Shown one piece after another: positions 1 through 11,392 of a stretch of 64,000 nt of DNA (position 1 is the stretch's first letter; every line of letters starts with the position of its first letter). The notes below the pieces were generated by a model. That model saw only the letters and a program-made list of their open reading frames with translations, made no database searches and was not told where the DNA came from. Location: assembly GCF_047675955.1 (NCBI RefSeq), contig NC_132916.1, positions 71,727,481 to 71,791,480 on the forward strand, written 5' to 3'. A program made the position numbers and the translations under genes. This DNA is from Chlorocebus sabaeus (taxonomy: Eukaryota; Chordata; Mammalia; Primates; Cercopithecidae).

Positions 1-365
1 TCCAGTTTGAACGGAAGATATTTCCTTTTTCACCATAGCCCTCTATGGGTTTCCAAATATCCCTTTGCCAATTCCACAAGAACAGCCTTAGCGAAAGGCT
101 TCTTGAAGGGAAAGATGTAACTCTGTGAGATGAATTAACAGAACACAGAGCAGTTTCTCAGAAAACTTCTTTCCAGTTTTGAACGGAAGATATTTCCTTT
201 TTCACCATAGCCCTCTATGGGCTTCCACATATCCCTTTGCCAATTCAACAAGAACAGCCTTAGCGAAAGGCTTCTTGAAGGGAAAGATGTAACTCTGTGA
301 GATGAATTAACAGAACACAGAGCAGTTTCTCAGAAAGCTTCTTTCCAGTTTTAAAGGGAAGATAT

Positions 366-382
366 TTCCTTTTTCACCATAG
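366..382 (+). other. pJ-alpha binding motif (example)
   Basis: TTCCTTTTTCACCATAG matches the published pJ-alpha consensus TTCCTTTTYCACCRTAG at all 17 positions. It occupies the place where B-type human monomers carry the CENP-B box, so these are A-type monomers. The motif recurs once per monomer. Both allowed bases at R are used: A in most monomers, G in many (for example 1225, 1569, 2085, 7588, 10684). It is broken in a minority of monomers by CAGCATAG, CAGAATAG, CCCCATAG, CACTATAG, CACAG and the AGTG form. Protein binding is known for the human motif; binding here is inferred. Confidence 0.8.
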
Positions 383-392
383 CCCTCTATGG
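377..392. other. Inverted repeat CCATAG / CTATGG (example)
   Basis: CCATAG, a 4-base spacer CCCT, then CTATGG form a perfect 6-bp dyad. It overlaps a second possible hairpin, AGCCC-TCTAT-GGGCT, so the same bases can pair in two ways. The element recurs in nearly every monomer. Several variants keep or lengthen one of the two stems (see findings). Cruciform or hairpin formation is an inference. Confidence 0.75.
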
Positions 393-464
393 GCTTCCAA
401 ATATCCCTTTGCCAATTCCACAAGAACAGCCTTAGCGAAAGGCTTCTTGAAGGGAAAGATGTAA

Positions 465-494
465 CTCTGTGAGATGAATTAACAGAACACAGAG
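465..494. other. Inverted repeat CTCTGTG / CACAGAG (example)
   Basis: CTCTGTG at 465-471 and CACAGAG at 488-494 are exact reverse complements, separated by 16 bases that include the A/T run AATTAA. The 7-bp dyad is present in most monomers. Recurrent variants that break it are CTCCGTG, CTCGGTG, GTCTGTG and the ACACGGAG form. The CTCGGTG monomers also carry GAGAAG just past the right arm, which does not restore pairing. Confidence 0.75.
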
Positions 495-3400
495 CAGTTT
501 CTCAGAAAGCTTCTTTCCAGTTTTGAACGGAAGATATTTCCTTTTTCACCATAGCCCTCTATGGGCTTCCAAATATCCCTTTGCCAATCCCACAAGAACG
601 GCCTTAGCGAAAGGCTTCTTGAAGGGAAAGCTGTAACTCTGTGAGATGAATTAACAGAACACAGAGCAGTTTCTCAGAAAGCTTCTTTCCAGTTTTGAAC
701 GGAAGATATTTCCTTTTTCACCATAGCCCTCTATGGGCTTCCAAATATCCCTTTGCCAATTACACAAGAACAGCCTTAGCGAAAGGCTTCTTGAAGGGAA
801 AGACGTAACTCTGTGAGATGAATTAACAGAACACAGAGCAGTTTCTCAGAAAGCTTCTTTCCAGTTTTGAACGGAAGATATTTCCTTTTTCACCATAGCC
901 CTCTATGGGCTTCCAAATATCCCTTTGCCAATTCCACAAGAACAGCCTTAGCGAAAGGCTTCTTGGAGGGAAAGATGTAACTCTGTGAGATGAATTAACA
1001 GAACACAGAGCAGTTTCTCAGAAAGCTTCTTTCCAGTTTTGAACGGAAGATATTTCCTTTTTCACCATAGCCCTCTATGGGCTTCCAAATATCCCTTTGC
1101 CAATTCTACAAGAACAGCCTTAGCGAAAGGCTTCTTGAAGGGAAAGATGTAACTCTGTGAGATGAATTAACAGAACACAGAGCACTTTCTCAGAAAGCTT
1201 CTTTCCAGTTTTGAACGGAAGATATTTCCTTTTTCACCGTAGCCCTCTATGGGCTTCCAAATATCCCTTTGCCAATTCCACAAGAACAGCCTTAGCGAAA
1301 GGCTTCTTGAAGGGAAAGATGTAACTCCGTGAGATGAATTAACAGAACACAGAGCAGTTTCTCAGAAAGCTTCTTTCCAGTTTTGAACGGAAGATATTTC
1401 CTTTTTCACCACAGCCCTATAAGGGCTTCCAAATATACCTTTGCCAATTCCACAAGAACAGCCTTGGCGAAAGGCTTCTTGAAGGGAAAGATGTAACTCT
1501 GTGAGATGAATTAACAGAACACAGAGCAGATTCTCAGAAAGCTTCTTTCCAGTTTTGAACGGAAGATATTTCCTTTTTCACCGTAGCCCTCTATGGGCTT
1601 CCAAATATCCCTTTGCCAATTCCACAAGAACAGCCTTAGCGAAAGGCTTCTTGAAGGGAAAGATGTAACTCTGTGAGATGAATTAACAGAACACAGAGCA
1701 GTTTCTCAGAAAGCTTCTTTCCAGTTTTGAACGGAAGATATTTCCTTTTTCACCATAGCCCTCTATGGGCTTCCAAATATCCCTTTGCCAATTCCACAAG
1801 AACAGCCTTAGCGAAAGGCTTCTTGAAGGGAAAGATGTAACTCTGTGAGATGAACTAACAGAACACAGAGCAGTTTCTCAGAAAGCTTCTTTCCAGTTTT
1901 GAACGGAAGATATTTCCTTTTTCACCATAGCCCTCTATGGGCTTCCAAATATCCCTTTGCCAATTCCACAAGAACAGCCTTAGCGAAAGGCTTCTTGAAG
2001 GGAAAGATGTAACTCTGTGAGATGAATTAACAGAACACAGAGCAGTTTCTCAGAAAGCTTCTTTCCAGTTTTGAACGGAAGATATTTCCTTTTTCACCGT
2101 AGCCCTCTATGGGCTTCCAAATATCCCTTTGCCAATTCCACAAGAACAGCCTTAGCGAAAGGCTTCTTGAAGGGAAAGATGTAACTCTGTGAGATGAATT
2201 AACAGAACACAGAGCAGTTTCTCAGAAAGCTTCTTTCCAGTTTTGAACGGAAGATATTTCCTTTTTCACCATAGCCCTCTATGGGCTTCCAAATATCCCT
2301 TTGCCAATTCCACAAGAACAGCCTTAGCGAAAGGCTTCCTGAAGGGAAAGATGTAACTCTGTGAGATGAATTAACAGAACACAGAGCAGTTTCTCAGAAA
2401 GCTTCTTTCCAGTTTTGAACGGAAGATATTTCCTTTTTCACCATAGCCGTCTATGGGCTTCCAAATATCCCTTTGCCAATTCCACAAGAACAGCCTTAGC
2501 GAAAGGCTTCTTGAAGGGAAAGATGTAACTCTGTGAGATGAATTAACAGAACACAGAGCAGTTTCTCAGAAAGCTTCTTTCCAGTTTTGAACGGAAGATA
2601 TTTCCTTTTTCACCATAGCCGTCTATGGGCTTCCAAATATCCCTTTGCCAATTCCACAAGAACAGCCTTAGCGAAAGGCTTCTTGAAGGGAAAGATGTAA
2701 CTCTGTGAGATGAATTAACAGAACACAGAGCAGTTTCTCAGAAAGCTTCTTTCCAGTTTTGAACGGAAGATATTTCCTTTTTCACCATAGCCCTCTATGG
2801 GCTTCCAAATATCCCTTTGCCAATTGCACAAGAACAGCCTTAGCGAAAGGCTTCTTGAAGGGAAAGATGTAACTCTGTGAGATGAATTAACAGAACACAG
2901 AGCAGTTTCTCAGAAAGCTTCTTTCCAGTTTTGAACGGAAGATATTTCCTTTTTCACCATAGCCCTCTATGGGCTTCCAAATATCCCTTTGCCAATTCCA
3001 CAAGAACAGCCTTAGCGAAAGACTTCTTGAAGGGAAAGATGTAACTCTGTGAGATGAATTAAGAGAACACGGAGCAGTTTCTCAGAAAGCTTCTTTCCAG
3101 TTTTGAACGGAAGATATTTCCTTTTTCACCATAGCCCTCTATGGGCTTCCAAATATCCCTTTGCCAATTCCACAAGAACAGCCTTAGGGAAAGGCTTCCT
3201 GAAGGGAAACATGTAGCTCTGTGAGATGAATTAACAGAACACAGAGCAGTTTCTCAGAAAGCTTCTTTCCAGTTTTGAACGGAAGATATTTCCTTTTTCA
3301 CCATAGCCCTCTATGGGCTTCCAAATATCCCTTTGCCAATTCCACAAGAACAGCCTTAGCGAAAGGCTTCTTGAAGGGAAAGATGTAACTCTGTGAGATG

Positions 3401-3976
3401 AATTAACAGAACACAGAGCAGTTTCTCAGAAAGCTTCTTTCCAGTTTTGAACGGAAGATATTTCCTTTTTCACCATAGCCCTCTATGGGCTTCCAAATAT
3501 CCCTTTGCCAATTCCACAAGAACAGCCTTAGCGAAAGGCTTCTTGAAGGGAAAGATATAACTCTGTGAGATGAATTAACAGAACACAGAGCAGTTTCTCA
3601 GAAAGCTTCTTTCCAGTTTTGAACGGAAGATATTTCCTTTTTCACCATAGCCCTCTATGGGCTTCCAAATATCCCTTTGCCAATTCCACAAGAACAGCCT
3701 TAGCGAAAGGCTTCTTGAAGGGAAAGATGTAACTCTGTGAGATGAATTAAGAGAACACAGAGCCGTTTCTCAGAAAGCTTCTTTCCAGTTTTGAACGGAA
3801 GATATTTCCTTTTTCACCATAGTCCTCTATGGGCTTCCAAATATCCCTTTGCCAATTCCACAAGAACAGCCTTAGCGAAAGGCTTCTTGAAGGGAAAGAT
3901 GTAACTCTGTGAGATGAATTAACAGAACACAGAGCAGTTTCTCAGAAAGCTTCTTTCCAGTTTTGAACGGAAGATA

Positions 3977-4148
3977 TTTCCTTTTTCACCAGTGCCCACT
4001 ACGGGGTTCCAAATATCCCTTTGCCAATTCCACAAGAACAGGTTTAGCGAAAGGCTTCCTGAAGGGAAAGATGTAACTCTGTGAGATGAATTAACAGAAC
4101 ACAGAGCAGTTTCTCAGAAAGCTTCTTTCCAGTTTTGAACGGAAGATA
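3977..4148 (-). repeat. Divergent AGTG-type monomer (first of 8)
   Basis: CACCAGTGCCCACTACGGGG replaces the usual CACCATAGCCCTCTATGGGC, with AACAGGTTTAGCG and CTTCCTG later in the unit. The pJ-alpha motif is damaged at its 3' end. Other members start at 21517, 22549, 24785, 25301, 48340, 50576 and 51092; those have TTGGCC as well. A milder CACCAGAG with CTACGGGG form is at 27880 and 35959. Confidence 0.85.
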
Positions 4149-5008
4149 TTTCCTTTTTCACCGTAGCCCTCTATGGGCTTCCAAATATCCCTTTGCCAAT
4201 TCCACAAGAACAGCCTTAGCGAAAGGCTTCTTGGAGGGAAAGATGTAACTCTGTGAGATGAATTAACAGAACACAGAGCAGTTTCTCAGAAAGCTTCTTT
4301 CCAGTTTTGAACGGAAGATATTTCCTTTTTCACCATAGCCCTCTATGGGCTTCCAAATATCCCTTTGCCAATTCCACAAGAACAGCCTTAGCGAAAGGCT
4401 TCTTGAAGGGAAAGATGTAACTCCGTGAGATGAATTAACAGAACACAGAGCAGTTTCTCAGAAAGCTTCTTTCCAGTTTTGAACGGAAGATATTTCCTTT
4501 TTCACCACAGCCCTATAAGGGCTTCCAAATATCCCTTTGCCAATTCCACAAGAACAGCCTTGGCGAAAGGCTTCTTGAAGGGAAAGATGTAACTCTGTGA
4601 GATGAATTAACAGAACACAGAGCAGATTCTCAGAAAGCTTCTTTCCAGTTTTGAATGGAAGATATTTCCTTTTTCACCATAGCCCTCTATGGGCTTCCAA
4701 ATATCCCTGTGCCAATTCCACAAGAACAGCCTTACCGAAAGGCTTCTTGAAGGGAAAGATGTAACTCTGTGAGATGAATTAAAAGAACACAGAGGAGTTT
4801 CTCAGAAAGCTTCTTTCCAGTTTTGAACGGAAGATATTTCCTTTTTCACCATAGCGCTCTATGGGCTTCCAAATATCCCTTTGCCAATTCCACAAGAACA
4901 GCCTTAGCGAAAGGCTTCTTGAAGGGAAAGATGTAAGTCTGTGAGATGAATTAACAGAACACAGAGCAGTTTCTCAGAAAGCTTCTTTCCAGTTTTGAAC
5001 GGAAGATA

Positions 5009-5180
5009 TTTCCTTTTTCACCATAGCCCTCTATGGGCTTCCAAATATCCCTTTGCCAATTCCACAAGAACAGGGTTAGCGAAAGGCTTCTTGAAGGGAA
5101 AGATGTAACTCTGTGAGAAGAATTATCAGAACACAGAGCAGTTTCCCAGAAAGGTTCCTTCCAGTTTTGAACGGAAGATA
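5009..5180 (-). repeat. Divergent GGTTCC-type monomer (first of 13)
   Basis: This type has TTATCAG in place of TTAACAG, AAAGGTTCCTTCC in place of AAAGCTTCTTTCC (so no HindIII site), and a following monomer that begins CAGCATAG or CAGAATAG. Other members start at 11200, 14468, 14811, 29772, 30115, 31662, 32005, 37851, 38194, 46277, 46965 and 52984. Members often adjoin AACAGGTTTAGCG/CTTCAAGG monomers that have lost a T. The joint changes mark a distinct sub-lineage. Confidence 0.85.
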
Positions 5181-5524
5181 TTTCCTTTTTCAGAATAGCC
5201 CTCTATGGGCTTCCTAATATCCCTTTGCCAATTCCACAAGAACAGCCTTGGCGAAAGGCTTCTTGAAGGGAAAGATGTAACTCTGTGAGATGAATTAACA
5301 GAACACAGAGCAGATTCTCAGAAAGCTTCTTTCCAGTTTTGAATGGAAGATATTTCCTTTTTCACCATAGCCCTCTATGGGCTTCCAAATATCCCTGTGC
5401 CAATTCCACAAGAACAGCCTTAGCGAAAGGCTTCTTGAAGGGAAAGATGTAACTCTGTGAGATGAATTAAAAGAACACAGAGCAGTTTCTCAGAAAGCTT
5501 CTTTCCAGTTTTGAACGGAAGATA

Positions 5525-5695
5525 TTTCCTTTTTCACCATAGCCCTCTATGGGCTTCCAAATATCCCTTTGCCAATTCCACAAGAACAGGTTTAGCGAAA
5601 GGCTTCTTCAAGGGAAAGATGTAACTCTGTGAGATGAATTAACAGAACACAGAGCAGTTTCTCAGAAAGCTTCTTTCCAGTTTGAACGGAAGATA
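5525..5695 (-). repeat. 171-bp monomers (single-base losses; example)
   Basis: Here CCAGTTTGAAC has three T instead of four (5681-5683). The same loss is at 14796, 15139, 30100, 30443, 31990, 32333, 38179, 38522, 47293 and 53656, and in the partial unit at the window start. Four other losses are at 20619 (T), 26896 and 34975 (C of TTTGCCAATT) and 57716 (GAAGGGTAGATG). Together the 15 internal losses account exactly for the total length deficit of the array. Confidence 0.9.
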
Positions 5696-5867
5696 TTTCC
5701 TTTTTCACCATAGCCCTCTATGGGTTTCCAAATATCCCTTTGCCAATTCCACAAGAACAGCCTTAGTGAAAGGCTTCTTGAAGGGAAAGATGTAACTCTG
5801 TGAGATGAATTAACAGAACACAGAGCAGTTTCTTAGAAAGCTTCTTTCCAGTATTGAACGGAAGATA

Positions 5868-8124
5868 TTTCCTTTTTCACCATAGCCCTCTATGGGCTTC
5901 CAAATATCCCTTTGCCAATTCCACAAGAACAGCCTTAGCGAAAGGCTTCTTGAAGGGAAAGATGTAACTCTGTGAAATGAACTAACAGAACACAGAGCAG
6001 TTTCTCAGAAAGCTTCTTTCCAGTTTTGAACGGAAGATATTTCCTTTTTCACCATAGCCCTCTATGGGCTTCCAAATATCCCTTTGCCAATTCCACAAGA
6101 ACAGCCTTAGCGAAAGGCTTCTTGAAGGGAAAGATGTAACTCTGTGAGATGAATTAACAGAACACAGAGCAGTTTCTCAGAAAGCTTCTTTCCAGTTTTG
6201 AACGGAAGATATTTCCTTTTTCACCGTAGCCCTCTATGGGCTTCCAAATATCCCTTTGCCAATTCCACAAGAACAGCCTTAGCGAAAGGCTTCTTGAAGG
6301 GAAAGATGTAACTCTGTGAGATGAACTAACAGAACACAGAGCAGTTTCTCAGAAAGCTTCTTTCCAGTTTTGAACGGAAGATATTTCCTTTTTCACCATA
6401 GGCCTCTATGGGCTTCCAAATATCCCTTTGCCAATTCCACAAGAACAGCCTTAGCGAAAGGCTTCTTGAAGGGAAAGATGTAACTCTGTGAGATGAATTA
6501 ACAGAACACAGAGCAGTTTCTCAGAAAGCTTCTTTCCTGTTTTGAACGGAAGATATTTCCTTTTTCACCATAGCCCTCTATGGGCTTCCAAATATCCCTT
6601 TGCCAATTCCACAAGAACAGCCTTAGCGAAAGGCTTCTTGAAGGGAAAGATGTAACTCTGTGAGATGAATTAACAGAACACAGAGCAGTTTCTCAGAAAG
6701 CTTCTTTCCAGTTTTGAACGGAAGATATTTCCTTTTTCACCATAGCCCTCTATGGGCTTCCAAATATCCCTTTGCCAATTCCACAAGAACAGCCTTAGCG
6801 AAAGGCTTCCTGAAGGGAAAGATGTAACTCTGTGAGATGAATTAAGAGAACACAGAGCAGTTTCTCAGAAAGCTTCTTTCCAGTTTTGAACGGAAGATAT
6901 TTCCTTTTTCACCATAGTCCTCTATGGGCTTCCAAATATCCCTTTGCCAATTCCACAAGAACAGCCTTAGCGAAAGGCTTCTTGAAGGGAAAGATGTAAC
7001 TCTGTGAGATGAATTAACAGAACACAGAGCAGTTTCTCAGAAAGCTTCTTTCCAGTTTTGAACGGAAGATATTTCCTTTTTCACCAGAGCCCTCTATGGG
7101 CTTCCAAATATCCCTTTGCCAATTCCACAAGAACAGCCTTAGCGAAAGGCTTCTTGAAGGGAAAGATGTAACTCTGTGAGATGAATTAACAGAACACGGA
7201 GCAGTTTCTCAGAAAGCTTCTTTCCAGTTTTGAAAGGAAGATATTTCCTTTTTCACCATAGCCCTCTACGGGCTTCCAAATATCCCTTTGCCAATTCCAC
7301 AAGAAGAGCCTTAGCGAAAGGCTTCTTGAAGGGAAAGATGTAACTCTGTGAGATGAATTAACAGAACACAGAGCAGTTTCTCAGAAAGCTTCTTTCCAGT
7401 TTTGAACGGAAGATATTTCCTTTTTCACCATAGCCCTCTATGGGCTTCCAAATATCCCTTTGCCAATTCCACAAGAACAGCCTTAGCGAAAGGCTTCTTG
7501 AAGGGAAAGATGTAACTCTGTGAGATGAATTAACAGAACACAGAGCAGTTTCTCAGAAAGCTTCTTTCCAGTTTTGAACGGAAGATATTTCCTTTTTCAC
7601 CGTAGCCCTCTATGGGCTTCCAAATATCCCTTTGCCAATTCCACAAGAACAGCCTTAGCGAAAGGCTTCTTGAAGGGAAAGATGTAACTCTGTGAGATGA
7701 ATTAACAGAACACAGAGCAGTTTCTCAGAAAGCTTCTTTCCAGTTTTGAACGGAAGATATTTCCTTTTTCACCGTAGCCCTCTATGGGCTTCCAAATATC
7801 CCTTTGCCAATTCCACAAGAACAGCCTTAGCGAAAGGCTTCTTGAAGGGAAAGATGTAACTCTGTGAGATGAATTAACAGAACACAGAGCAGTTTCTCAG
7901 AAAGCTTCTTTCCAGTTTTGAACGGAAGATATTTCCTTTTTCACCATAGCCCTCTATGGGCTTCCAAATATCCCTTTGCCAATTCCACAAGAACAGCCTT
8001 AGCGAAAGGCTTCTTGAAGGGAAAGATGTAACTCTGTGAGATGAATTAACAGAACACAGAGCAGTTTCTCAGAAAGCTTCTTTCCAGTTTTGAACGGAAG
8101 ATATTTCCTTTTACACCATAGCCG
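5868..8124 (-). repeat. Alphoid segment with first copy of six-monomer cassette X
   Basis: Thirteen monomers precede the 19-monomer duplication. Monomers 6212-7243 carry the ladder AACTAAC, TAGGCC with TTCCTGTTTT, plain, CTTCCTG with AAGAGAAC, TAGTCC, and an altered CACCAGAG unit. This order recurs at 20657, 23925, 27020, 35099, 49716 and 56595. Two monomers at 7588 and 7760 both carry CACCGTAG. The last, at 8104, reads TTTACACC inside the pJ-alpha motif and CCGTCT. Confidence 0.85.
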
Positions 8125-11100
8125 TCTATGGGCTTCCAAATATCCCTTTGCCAATTCCACAAGAACAGCCTTAGCGAAAGGCTTCTTGAAGGGAAAGATG
8201 TAACTCTGTGAGATGAATTAACAGAACACAGAGCAGTTTCTCAGAAAGCATCTTTCCAGTTTTGAACGGAAGATATTTCCTTTTTCACCATAGCCCTCTA
8301 TGGGCTTCCAAATATCCCTTTGCCAATTCCACAAGAACAGCCTTAGCGAAAGGCTTCTTGAAGGGAAAGATGTAACTCTGTGAGATGAATTAACAGAACA
8401 CAGAGCAGTTTCTCAGAAAGATTCTTTCCAGTTTTGAACGGAAGATATTTCCTTTTTCACCATAGCCCTCTATGGGCTTCCAAATATCCCTTTGCCAATT
8501 CCACAAGAACAGCCTTAGCGAAAGGCTTCTTGAAGGGAAAGATGTAAGTCTGTGAGATGAATTAACAGAACACAGAGCAGTTTCTCAGAAAGCTTCTTTC
8601 CAGTTTTGAACGGAAGATATTTCCTTTTTCACCATAGCCCTCTATGGGCTTCCAAATATCCCTTTGCCAATTCCACAAGAACAGCCTTAGCGAAAGGCTT
8701 CTTGAAGGGAAAGATGTAACTCTGTGAGATGAATTAACAGAACACAGAGCAGTTTCTCAGAAAGCTTCTTTCCAGTTTTGAACGGAAGATATTTCCTTTT
8801 TCACCATAGCCCTCTATGGGCTTCCAAATATCCCTTTGCCAATTCCACAAGAACAGCCTTAGCGAAAGGCTTCTTGAAGGGAAAGATGTAACTCTGTGAA
8901 ATGAATTAACAGAACACAGAGCAGTTTCTCAGAAAGCTTCTTTCCAGTTTTGAACGGAAGATATTTCCTTTTTCACCATAGCCCTCTATGGGCTTCCAAA
9001 TATCCCTTTGCCAATTCCACAAGAACAGCCTTAGCGAAAGGCTTCTTGAAGGGAAAGATGTAACTCTGTGAGATGAATTAACAGAACACAGAGCAGTTTC
9101 TCAGAAAGCTTCTTTCCAGTTTTGAACGGAAGATATTTCCTTTTTCACCATAGCCCTCTATGGGCTTCCAAATATCCCTTTGCCAATTCCACAAGAACAG
9201 CCTTAGCGAAAGGCTTCTTGAAGGGAAAGATGTATGTCTGTGAGATGAATTAACAGAACACAGAGCAGTTTCTCAGAAAGCTTCTTTCCAGTTTTGAACG
9301 GAAGATATTTCCTTTTTCACCACAGCCCTCTATGGGCTTCCAAATATCCCTTTGCCAATTCCACAAGAACAGCCTTAGCGAAAGGCTTCTTGAAGGGAAA
9401 GATGTAACTCTGTGAGATGAATTAACAGAACACAGAGCAGTTTCTCAGAAAGCTTCTTTCCAGTTTTGAACGGAAGATATTTCCTTTTTCACCATAGCCC
9501 TCTATGGGCTTCCAAATATCCCTTTGCCAATTCCACAAGAACAGCCTTAGCGAAAGGCTTCTTGAAGGGAAAGATGTAACTCTGTGAGATGAATTAACAG
9601 AACACAGAGCAGTTTCTCAGAAAGCTTCTTTCCAGTTTTGAACGGAAGATATTTCCTTTTTCACCGTAGCCCTCTATGGGCTTCCAAATATCCCTTTGCC
9701 AATTCCACAAGAACAGCCTTAGCGAAAGGCTTCTTGAAGGGAAAGATGTAACTCTGTGAGATGAATTAACAGAACACAGAGCAGTTTCTCAGAAAGCTTC
9801 TTTCCAGTTTTGAACGGAAGATATTTCCTTTTTCACCATAGCCCTCTATGGGCTTCCAAATATCCCTTTGCCAATTCCACAAGAACAGCCTTAGCGAAAG
9901 GCTTCCTGAAGGGAAAGATGTAACTCTGTGAGATGAATTAACAGAACACAGAGCAGTTTCTCAGAAAGCTTCTTTCCAGTTTTGAACGGAAGATATTTCC
10001 TTTTTCACCATAGCCGTCTATGGGCTTCCAAATATCCCTTTGCCAATTCCACAAGAACAGCCTTAGCGAAAGGCTTCTTGAAGGGAAAGATGTAACTCTG
10101 TGAGATGAATTAACAGAACACAGAGCAGTTTCTCAGAAAGCTTCTTTCCAGTTTTGAACGGAAGATATTTCCTTTTTCACCGTAGCCCACTATGGGCTTC
10201 CAAATATCCCTTTGCCAATTCCACAAGAACAGCCTTAGCGAAAGGCTTCTTGAAGGGAAAGATGTAACTCTGTGAGATGAATTAACAGAACACAGAGCAG
10301 TTTCTCAGAAAGCTTCTTTCCAGTTTTGAACGGAAGATATTTCCTTTTTCACCATAGCCCTCTATGGGCTTCCAAATATCCCTTTGCCAATTCCACAAGA
10401 ACAGCCTTAGCGAAAGGCTTCTTGAAGGGAAAGATGTAACTCTGTGAGATGAATTAAGAGAACACGGAGCAGTTTCTCAGAAAGCTTCTTTCCAGTTTTG
10501 AACGGAAGATATTTCCTTTTTCACCATAGCCCTCTATGGGCTTCCAAATATCCCTTTGCCAATTCCACAAGAACAGCCTTAGCGAAAGGCTTCTTGAAGG
10601 GAAAGATGTAACTCTGTGAGATGAATTAACAGAACACAGAGCAGTTTCTCAGAAAGCTTCTTTCCAGTTTTGAACGGAAGATATTTCCTTTTTCACCGTA
10701 GCCCTCTATGGGCTTCCAAATATCCCTTTGCCAATTCCACAAGAACAGCCTTAGCGAAAGGCTTCTTGAAGGGAAAGATGTAACTCTGTGAGATGAATTA
10801 ACAGAACACAGAGCAGTTTCTCAGAAAGCTTCTTTCCAGTTTTGAACGGAAGATATTTCCTTTTTCACCATAGCCCTCTATGGGCTTCCAAATATCCCTT
10901 TGCCAATTCCACAAGAACAGCCTTAGTGAAAGGCTTCTTGAAGGGAAAGATGTAACTCTGTGAGATGAATTAACAGAACACAGAGCAGTTTCTCAGAAAG
11001 CTTCTTTCCAGTTGTGAACGGAAGATATTTCCTTTTTCACCATAGCCCTCTATGGGCTTCCAAATATCCCTTTGCCAATTCCACAAGAACAGCCTTAGCG

Positions 11101-11392
11101 AAAGGCTTCCTGAAGGGAAAGATGTAACTCTGTGAGATGAATTAACAGAACACAGAGTAGTTTCTCAGAAAGCTTCTTTCCAGTTTTGAACGGAAGATAT
11201 TTCCTTTTTCACCATAGCCCTCTATGGGCTTCCAAATATCCCTTTGCCAATTCCACAAGAACAGGCTTAGCTAAAGGCTTCTTGAAAGGAAAGATGTAAC
11301 TCTGTGAGATGAATTATCAGAACACAGAGAAGTTTCACAGAAAGGTTCCTTCCAGTTTTGAACGGAAGATATTTCCTTTTTCAGCATAGCCC
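8125..11392 (-). repeat. 19-monomer tandem duplication, copy 1
   Basis: This 3,268-bp unit (19 x 172) is followed directly by a second copy. Diagnostic variants in order are AAAGCATC (8250), AAAGATTC, GTAAGTCTG, GTGAAATG, GTATGTCTG, CACCACAG, CTTCCTG, CCGTCT, CACCGTAGCCCAC, AAGAGAACACGG, TAGTGAA with AGTTGTG, GAGTAG, GGCTTAGCTAAAGG and AAAGGTTCC. Each recurs at +3,268. The only internal difference I noticed is GAGAAG here (about 11330) against GAGCAG in copy 2. The left edge is fixed by TTTACACC/CCGTCT at 8104-8124, which copy 2 lacks. Confidence 0.9.

Larger units (their letters stand above)
362..482. other. Three six-base A/T runs per monomer (alpha-protein/HMGA-type sites)
   Basis: The consensus monomer has exactly three runs of at least six A/T bases: ATATTT (362-367), AAATAT (399-404) and AATTAA (477-482). 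Work on African green monkey alphoid DNA described alpha-protein (HMG-I, now HMGA1) binding three sites per repeat, at runs of six or more A/T pairs, which agrees with this count. Occupancy here is inferred. The AATTAA run is lost in monomers with AACTAAC (for example 1741, 5868, 15326). Confidence 0.65.
365..536 (-). repeat. Reference (consensus) alphoid monomer
   Basis: This monomer shows no difference from the majority sequence and serves as the reference for the variants named below. On the plus strand it runs from the pJ-alpha motif (366-382), through the A/T run at 399-404, the CpG in TTAGCGAAAGG, the 7-bp inverted repeat (465-494) and the HindIII site at 507-512, to the second CpG in GAACGGAAG. 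Identical or near-identical monomers occur all along the window, for example at 1913, 6040, 7416, 8964 and 40257. Because 172 leaves remainder 1 on division by 3, a reading frame changes with each monomer, so the unit is not built as coding sequence. Confidence 0.95.
1..4320 (-). repeat. Alphoid segment: first 25 monomers
   Basis: Twenty-five monomers with scattered variants and no close tandem copy. The first (21-192) lacks HindIII because it reads AAACTT near 164. Monomers from 537 to 1568 form an ordered signature: AACGGCC with AAGCTGTAAC, GACGTAAC, CTTGGAGG, TTCTACAAG, ACTCCGTG, then CACAGCCCTATAAGG with CAGATTCTC. That order returns near 22.7, 44.8, 48.5 and 51.3 kb, complete or in part. 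Monomers 2085-3116 (CACCGTAG, CTTCCTG, two CCGTCT, AATTGCAC, AAGAGAACACGG) form a second recurrent ladder. The last monomers hold an AGTG-type unit at 3977-4148. Confidence 0.85.
4321..5867 (-). repeat. Nine-monomer block G, copy 1
   Basis: Ordered variants: ACTCCGTG; CACAGCCCTATAAGG with CAGATTCTC; CCCTGTGCC with CTTACCG and AAAAGAACAC; GTAAGTCTG; AGAAGAATTATCAG with AAAGGTTCC; CAGAATAG; CCCTGTGCC again; AACAGGTTTAGCG with CTTCAAGG and a lost T (5681-5683); then GGGTTTCC with CAGTATTG. The same nine steps occur at 52296-53842, an offset of 47,975 bp. The first seven also occur at 45589-46792, an offset of 41,268 bp, with two additional monomers following. Confidence 0.85.

Noticed and set aside
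335..340. HindIII sites as evidence of cloned or engineered DNA
   Set aside because: AAGCTT is part of the natural monomer and recurs every 172 bp. No vector sequence is present.
466..494. Transcription terminator hairpin
   Set aside because: The 7-bp dyad has no T-run after it in either direction, and it occurs in most monomers of a eukaryotic satellite.
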